Origin: Taxillus chinensis | Taxonomy: Eukaryota > Streptophyta > Magnoliopsida > Santalales > Loranthaceae | Length of the DNA stretch: 64,000 nt | Direction of reading: 5' to 3' | Assembly (NCBI GenBank): GCA_023512835.1 | Contig: CM042087.1 | Span: forward strand, 49,971,265 to 50,035,264 | In this document: positions 57,640 through 64,000 of the stretch, piece by piece | Position numbering within the stretch: position 1 is the stretch's first letter | Layout: every line of letters begins with the position of its first letter | Notes under the pieces: generated by a model | Told to the model about the DNA's origin: nothing | The model's database searches: none | The model's input: only the letters and a program-made list of their open reading frames with translations | Made by a program: the position numbers and the translations under genes

Positions 57640-58232
57640 GCGGGAAGCGTCCGGTGAGTGAGCCGACCAGGTGGCACGGGCCAAGGGAGGGTGTTTGCGC
57701 TGGAGGCGACATACCAGGAGGAGGCTGAGCTACCACCCCCACCAGCCGAGGGTGGAGCAGGACCATCGGTGGTTAGAGGTACCCTCTTGATCTCCCGTAC
57801 CTTAGCTTCTGTTCTTTTCGATACGGGTGCATCATGTTCGTTTGTTCTTGAGCTTGTAATAGACGGCTTGGGGTTAGCTTGTGTGGAGGCCGCGAGGCCC
57901 CTAGTTGTGGAGTCTCCAGGTAGGAGGCATGATTGAGGTACGGCGAGTGTGTCGTGACCGTGTGTTAACCATAGGCGAGGTGGAGCCGAGTTTTGACTTG
58001 CATGTGATGCCTTTGAGAACGTTTGACCCGATCTTGGGTATGGATTGGCTTATGGCTTTCCAGGCCAAGATAGATTGTTATCGGCGGCGTGTGACCTTCG
58101 TGACACCTGCAGGGACCTCTTGCACCCTGCAGGGGGAGTGGGATTGTGAGGCGAGTCGGGCCGGGCCAGTGTTGGACCAGTGGGGTGCCATTACCCACAG
58201 GTTAGCAGCCCGACCTTTGCGAGGAGGGTAAG
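57640..58232 (+). pseudogene. Aspartic protease region of element Y
   Basis: LISRTLASVLFDTGASCSFV (57784-57850) contains the DTGA active site, and after a frame change FDLHVMPLRTFDPILGMDWL (57984-58050) is the typical core before the G-box of gypsy protease. The region cuts the polyprotein in intact relatives. Here it is broken by frameshifts at about 57930 and 58230. Confidence 0.85.
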
Positions 58233-59580
58233 GTGGAAAAGAGGGTGTGGCCCATTGTTGTGGACCAATTTCAGGATGTTTTTCCCGAGCGGTTGAGGAG
58301 TTTGCCACCTAAGAAGAGTGTGGAGTTCACCATTGAGTTGGTACGGGACGGGTCCGATTTCCCAAGTAGCGTATCGTATGGGGCCAGTGAGTTGAGGGAG
58401 CTTCGAGGCAAATCGAGGAGTTGGTGGGCCAGGGGTATATCGGACCGAGTACCTCACCTTGGGGTGCTCCGGTGCTCTTTGCTAAGAAGGGCGATGGCAC
58501 GCTTCGTCTCTGCATCGACTACAGGAAGTCGAATTCGGTGGATCGTGAAGAACAAGTACCCGTTGCCTCGGATAGATGACCTGTTTGACCGATTGAGTGG
58601 GGCCCAGGTGGTTTTCCAAAATAGATTTACGGTCGGGGTATCACCAGCTCGGGGTTGGGGGGGGAGGACATCCCTAAGACGGCTTTTGGTGCAGGTATGG
58701 GCATTATGAGTGGGTAGTGATGCCTTTCGGGCTCACTAATGCGCCAAGCGGTGTTCATGCATTTGATGAACCAAGTCTTTGCCCCATACTTAGACTTGTT
58801 CGTGGTGGTGTTTATCGATGATATCTTGGTGTATTCCAAGACCGAGAGGGAGCATGTGGAGCACTTGGCAACGGTGTTGCAAACCTTGAGGGACCAGCAG
58901 CTGTTTGCTAAGTTTAGCAAGTGTGAGTTTTGGCTGCAGGAGGTTCACTTTCTTGGCCATGTGGTGTCAGTGAGGGAGTTAGGGTGGACCCGGCCAAGAT
59001 TGAGGCCGTGGCATTGTGGGCGAGGCCAACCAACGTTTTTGAGATCCGTAGTTTTCTTGGTTTGGCGGGGTACTATCGTCGTTTTGTAGAGGGGTTCTCC
59101 CGTTTGGCGGCTCCTATGACGGCGTTGACTAGGAAAGGAGTGAAATTTGAGTGGACGGACAAGTGCCAAGCGGGCGTTTGAGACTCTCAAAACCCGTTTG
59201 ACCACCGCACCTGTGTTGAGGTTGCCTAGGGAGGATATTCGGTATGAGGTGTATTGTGATGCGTCCAGGGTTGGTTTGGGGTGTGTGCTTATGCAGGAGC
59301 ACGGTGTGGTAGCTTATGGGTCAAGGCATTGAAGCCTCATGAGCAGAATTATCCTACTCATGACCTTGAGTTAGCGGTCATTATCTTCGCCCTGAAGAGT
59401 TGGCAGCACTACCTCTTGGGGGGAAAAGTTTGTGGTGTTCTCGGATCACAAGAGCCTTCATACATCTTTACTCGAAGGACTTGAATTTGAGGCAAAGGAG
59501 ATGGGTGGAGTATTTGCGAGACCTTTGATTTTACTCTTGCCTATACCCGGGTAAGGGTAATGTTGTGGGCGATGCATTGA
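58233..59580 (+). pseudogene. Reverse transcriptase and RNase H of element Y
   Basis: VVDQFQDVFPERLRSLPPKK opens the RT linker. [10 protein letters not shown], then [38 protein letters not shown] (catalytic DD, about 58812-58860), FLGHVV and [20 protein letters not shown] follow in several frames. RNase H has YEVYCDASRVGLGCVLMQ (DAS, about 59240-59293) and YPTHDLELAVIIFALKSWQH. At least five frame breaks, so no functional enzyme. Confidence 0.9.
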
Positions 59581-61216
59581 GCGAGAAAAAGGGAAAGCCG
59601 AGGTGGCCGTGAGGGAGTGGAAGGCGATGGAGCGGTTGGCGATGTTGCGGCTGCGGCCCGTTGTTCGTGATGGTGGGACAGTCCCTGAGTCCTTTGGTGG
59701 TTGTGCCTGAGTTGTACCAGCGCGTCCGGGAGGAACAGTGGGTGACATTGAGTGTGAGGTTCTCCGTGCCCGTATTGAGGCCGGGGAGCTATCTGGGGAC
59801 CGGGGAGGGTCCCGAGCATGAGTTGTCATTTCAGGGGCGGTTGGTCGTGGCTTCTTCCCTCGGGGATGAGGTGATGAGGGAGTTTCACCCGTCTAGAGTT
59901 CTTTGTGCATCCGGGGGTACGAAGATGTATCATACGCTTCGGGCACATTTTTGGTGGCCTGGGATGAAGCGTGTTGTGGTCGCCTTTGTTTCGCGGTGCC
60001 TCACGTGCCCGCCAGGTGAAGGCCGAGCATCGGCGGCCGGCGGGAATGTTACGACCCTTGCCCATAGCGGAGTGGAAGTGGGACCATATAGCGATGGATT
60101 TTGTGACCGGTCTTCCACCCACCACTTGGGAGGAAGGATATGATTTGGGTAATTGTGGATCGACTCACAAAGTCGGCCCATTTCCTGGCTGTTCGCGAGC
60201 GGGACTCTATTGGGACCTTGAGTCAAGTGTACATGAACGAGATTGTGAGATCGCATGGCGTACCCTCATCGGTTGTCTCGGACCGGGATTCGAGGTTCAC
60301 CTCCCGTTTTCGGGCAGGTTTGCAGGAAGCTATGGGGACCAAGCTTCACCTGAGTACGGCCTTTCACCCTGAGACCGACGGTCGACCGAGCGGACGAATC
60401 GGACCATGGAGGACATGTTGAGGGCTTGTGTGCTAGATTTTGGGGGTTCGTGGGCAACTCACCTTCCTTTGGTGGAGTTTGCTTACAACAACGATTATCA
60501 AGCATCCATTGGGATGGCTCCTTTTGAGGCGTTGTATGGACGGCCGTGTCGATCCCCTTTGTGTTGGACCGAGGTGGGGGAGACAACTCTCTTGGGACCG
60601 CAGTTGGTTCACGAGGCTACCGAGAAGGTCAAGTTGATTCGTCGGCGTTTGTTGGCGGCTCGAGTCGGCGAAATCTTATGCGGATCAGCGACGGCGACCT
60701 TTGGAGTTTTCCGTTGGTGATCATGTGTTCCTTCGTGTCTCTCCACGTCGTGGACATCGACGGTTTGGGCGAGGTTCCAAGCTATCTCCGCGGTTTATTG
60801 GTCCTTTTGAGATTCTGGATCGTGTAGGGCCTGTGGCCTACCGGTTAGCGTTACCACCGCGGCCGAGTCGAGTACACAACGTGTTTCACGTGTCCCAGTT
60901 GCGGAAGTATCACCCTGACCCCACTCACGTGATTGATTGGGGGACGTTGGACATTGAGGATGACATGTCCGTCATTGAGGCCCCTATCCGTATCCTAGAT
61001 CGGCGAGAGAAGCTATTGCGTGGTCGTGCTATTCCTTTGGTTCGCGTCTCGTGGCAACACCGTGGTATTGAGGAGGAGACATGGGAACGTGAGTCCGTGA
61101 TGCGTGAGCAGACCTGGACTTGTTCGAGGACGAACAATCTTAAGCGTGGGAGGTGGGTTGTTGGCAAGGGATGGATAGTGATGTTTTCTTGTGATGTGTT
61201 TTCTTGTATTAGTTGA
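59581..61216 (+). pseudogene. Integrase with C-terminal chromodomain of element Y
   Basis: The zinc-binding part shows [20 protein letters not shown] with C-x2-C. The core shows [20 protein letters not shown] (first D), [13 protein letters not shown] (second D) and the EFAYNNDYQASIGMAPFEAL-type end, with GRPCRSPLCWTEVGE. The C-terminus has a GPFEILDRVGPVAYRLALPP motif and VFHVSQLRKYHPDPTHVIDW, then a chromodomain-like unit PIRILDRREKLLRGRAIPLV and SWQHRGIEEETWERE (about 60980-61095). Chromodomains of this group lack some aromatic cage residues and are thought to guide insertion into heterochromatin. Broken by frameshifts at several sites. Confidence 0.9.
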
Positions 61217-61463
61217 TGTATTTGTATTGTCTTTTAAAGATATGTGTTCTTATTTGTGATGTGCCTTGAGATGTGTATTCGTGCCATGTGGACATGTGTT
61301 ATGTGCATTATTGTGGTTATGGATTATGGTGGTACTTGTTATGTGCCGTTGTCTTTGTGTGTGGTGTATGACCCATTTGGGTGTTGTGGCTCGCCGTGTG
61401 GCAAATGGGTAGCTTGTGTTTGTTTTCCTCTTATGTCATTTCTTTTCGAGGACGAAAAGTCTT
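61217..61463 (+). other. 3' untranslated region of element Y
   Basis: GT-rich sequence between integrase and the PPT, with the common FEDEKS-type trailing segment CGAGGACGAAAAGTC. No gene. Confidence 0.5.
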
Positions 61464-61476
61464 AAGGGGGAGAGGA
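61464..61476 (+). other. Polypurine tract of element Y
   Basis: AAGGGGGAGAGGA directly before the 3' LTR start TGTAAGG. Confidence 0.9.
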
Positions 61477-63200
61477 TGTAAGGACCCGTACCTTGAGTTA
61501 GTCGGTTTTGCCTCCTGAGTAGAGTTTTTCTAGATTTTGACCTAGTAAATGGACTCCAATGAATTCACGTGCAAAAGGAAAGATGCTTAGAATGATGTCC
61601 TTTATCTACCACGAAGTTTCAGGCCAAATGGACATGTATGTGAGGTGCACGTGATATGGGTCCAATTCACGTGCAAGTGTAATTGTCTTCCAAATGATGC
61701 AAGGAGGCTAGGGGTGAAGTTTGAGAGCATTTGGAGTTCATATGGAGTTGCACGTGAATTGGGAATTCACGTGCAAATTGGCGTGCAGCCATATTTTTGC
61801 ATGGTTCCCTTGGTTTTGTCATTCTAAGGAACTTTCTCCAAAGGACCATGTTGAAATTCGAGTATTTTGGCCTATATGGGTGCGGAAAGGTGGTAACTTG
61901 TGTGATCAAAACTACGTCGTTTTGATCCTGGGATTCACTTAATCAAAACTACGTCGTTTTGATGTTGTGTTGTCTATATAAGGAGGAGGAGTCCCTCTGT
62001 TTTAGGTTTAGGGTTTGTTGCTTTCACCGGCCGTCGCAGAGAGAGAGAGAGAGAGAGGGAAGGAGAGCTCCTGGTTCTTGCCGGGCGTCTTGCGTGGGTG
62101 GTCGGTGCTTCGTGGGTGGACGGCGTTCGGCTTGGGATCGGACCGTTCTTTGTGTTGTTGCGTTTTCTTTGAGGTAGGGATTCTGTTCTTCCTAAATCCT
62201 CCTCGTCCTAGGGTCCTAGGGCGGAATATTATATTATTTATATGTAAATTCATATAGGTGTGACCTCCTATATGAATGTTGGCCTTCAATGGCGATTTTG
62301 GTGTTTCGGTGTTTGTGTGATGCATGAAACGTGTTTGATAAAATGCCGTACGACATGCCTGCTACATGTTTGATGAAATGCCTGTGTGAACTTAGTTGTG
62401 TGTATATGCCCATTAAGTGTTTGGTAATATGCCCGTGTGACTGGACTTGTGGTTTAGTGTATGTATGTATCTTGGATGTTTGCTCTATGGCCTGAATGGG
62501 TTTGTGCGCTTGTGAACGGGTGCTCACCAAGTGTTTGGTTGTATGCTTGAGTGACCATGTGTGTTGTGTGCTTGACTGTGGTACTTGGCCTGAAGAGGCG
62601 GTTAAATCACTTGACCTGAAGAGGCGGTTAAATCACTTGGCCTGAAGAGGCGGTTAAATCACTTGGCCTGAAGAGGCGGTTAAATCACTTGTGGTTAAAG
62701 TGTTAGCCTGTGTGGCAGTGGAGGATTGTAAATTGTTGATGTGGTTGTTATTATATTTGTTGAAATTATTGTAACACAACACTGCACTTGTACACATGGC
62801 ATGTAGATGCTAGGAACATGGGATGGGTTGGGGAGACATGATCCCTACTGAGCTGTGGTTGCTCACCCCTCCTACTGTGTTTGCTTTTCTTCCAGGGACT
62901 TACAGGCGTTAGGTGGATACACCAAGGTGGAAGACCTTATTAATTTTACTGTTTATGTTATTTTTATGGGAACTGATGTAACCCCAATGGGGATGGATTA
63001 AAAAGAGGACTTTGTAATAAAGACTGACTTTGTTATTGGTTTGTGGACAGCTTTGATGAACTTTATTTTTTTTCATGAATGTATTGTGAAAGTTTTAAAA
63101 TGCTAAATTCTTGATTTGTATCCTTACCCCTTTGCCCTCCGTGTGGGTAAAAGGGGAGTCACGTACCGTTTTCCTCGGGTTGGAAATCCGGGGCGTGACA
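61477..63200 (+). repeat. 3' LTR of element Y
   Basis: 1724 bp, TGTAAGG to GCGTGACA. It is longer than the 5' LTR mainly because of a fourth 26-bp repeat at 62583-62686 and has many 1-bp indels relative to it. G-box palindrome conserved at 61748-61776. Confidence 0.95.
62583..62686. repeat. 26-bp tandem repeat in the 3' LTR of Y (4 copies)
   Basis: Same unit as at 55343 with one additional copy; copy 2 carries TTGACC for TTGGCC. Confidence 0.95.
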
Positions 63201-64000
63201 TCATCATACATACAATGAGTCAAACAGTCATACAGACATCACATCATACAGTTTGCAAATACAACTGTCCACGGACCTATGTCTGGGATACCACATAAAA
63301 CACTACAGAATATAAATGTATCATACATCAGAGTAGTGGGCGTCATCCTGGAAGAAAGTCCTCCACTAGTCTCGGGTCACACCTGAAAAGGGTAAACAAT
63401 AAGTAGGGGTGAGCGACAAGCTCAGTAGGTGACCCCGAAACTCCACATCATGCAACACATATAAGTCTATACTATATGCTCAGTGTACTCGTGCACCGTG
63501 TAGTGTGCACAATCATCGAGGACTCGACCGCAACAAACATCAGGACTCACCTGCTCACACAGACAACTTGTCCACGATCCTCCATGGGATCCCAGCTCAG
63601 GGCACTCGGCCCTAGCTCCACGAGCTCAACGACTCAACTCAGGCCTTAGCCGTCCACAGGCGCAATATGTCCGGCCACGGTCGCCACACACAGCCTGCCA
63701 TCGGTGCATATGCCGCCACGTCAACCACATAGCACCATCGGTGCATCACGGTGAGAACCCAAACAAGTCACGGAGTCCATGCCCCAATACCTCACACCAA
63801 CATACTAACATTAGTATGGCATGTCATTCTCAACATTTTCTTTAGAACTGTAGCCAGTCTTCACAAGTAAATCCTCAATCCTTGATTTATGAAGGAAGTA
63901 CCCATAACAGCTATTTTCTTGAAATCAGAAGTTCCGGCATTGGGTTCCCATATCATAAATAAGATAATCTGATTTTTGGGGATTTTTCTGAGATGTCTAA
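63201..64000 (-). mobile_element. LTR of gypsy family X, right part, runs off the window
   Basis: Continues family X from the TSD copy TCATC (63201-63205) and matches the solo LTR from about 24645 to 25390. Compared with the solo copy it contains several small extra segments (for example around 63520-63560 and 63590-63660). Open frames on both strands are incidental. Confidence 0.88.

Larger units (their letters stand above)
54233..63200 (+). mobile_element. Complete Tekay/Del-like chromovirus (element Y), coding frames decayed
   Basis: 8968 bp: 5' LTR 54233-55934, PBS 55938-55950, gag, pro, RT, RNase H, integrase, chromodomain, PPT (61464-61476), 3' LTR 61477-63200, TSD TCATC. Integrase with a C-terminal chromodomain, two zinc knuckles in gag and LTRs starting TGTAAGGACC place it in the Tekay/Del chromoviruses. 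LTRs differ by multiple small indels and a repeat-copy difference. The polyprotein is broken by many frameshifts, often at G or C runs. Confidence 0.93.

Overview
The window is nuclear DNA of a flowering plant, most likely a eudicot. The genes have GT-AG introns and belong to plant families (RKD/RWP-RK, DOMINO1/EMB514, CLE45, RINGv-DUF3675). The rest is mostly plant LTR retrotransposons, dominated by an Ogre/Tat-type Ty3/gypsy element of a kind best known from dicots. Species cannot be named from the sequence.

Layout. (1) 1-16016, minus strand: an Ogre-like Ty3/gypsy element whose 3' LTR is cut by the window edge. In element order: a 3.78 kb 5' LTR (12234-16016), PBS, extra ORF1 (10125-11589), gag, protease region, a 199-bp intron (6323-6521), RT-RNaseH-aRNaseH-integrase, a repeat-rich 3' region, PPT and the 3' LTR (1-457). 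The LTRs are almost identical where both can be seen, yet the reading frames carry several frameshifts and two in-frame stops. Its right flank is an older, inverted LTR of a related family. (2) 16852-19160: decayed LTR end and AT-rich DNA. (3) 19161-20056: a TIR element with a GC-rich minisatellite core. (4) 20299-22021: an intact four-exon RWP-RK (RKD) transcription factor gene, minus strand. (5) 22022-30338: intergenic DNA holding a solo LTR with a perfect 5-bp TSD (24466-26426), two copies of a fold-back repeat family and a copia RNase H relic. (6) 30339-32889: a two-exon DOMINO1/EMB514-like gene whose 3' end is tandemly duplicated. (7) 33740-41958: a copia relic, then the 3' part of a RINGv/DUF3675 gene with frameshifts and a 4.4-kb gag-pro-only gypsy element in one of its introns. 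(8) 43117-43386: a CLE45-type peptide hormone gene. (9) 43387-49877: AT-rich intergenic DNA. (10) 49878-64000: a nest of transposons. A Ty1/copia relic (LTR at 51597) lies next to a 986-bp tandem duplication. It is cut at 54051 by an LTR of family X, which is itself split at 54233 by a complete 8.97-kb Tekay/Del-like chromovirus (Y, 54233-63200) with a 5-bp TSD.

The host genes show no operon-like cooperation: a transcription factor, a nuclear/nucleolar protein and a secreted peptide sit between transposons as ordinary plant genes. I see no clearly new biological system. The points most worth a second look are the Ogre intron that joins gag-pro to pol in frame, the covarying hairpin array in the Ogre 3' region, the E-box/G-box palindrome in both Y LTRs, and the microhomology-flanked duplication of an LTR-PBS segment.
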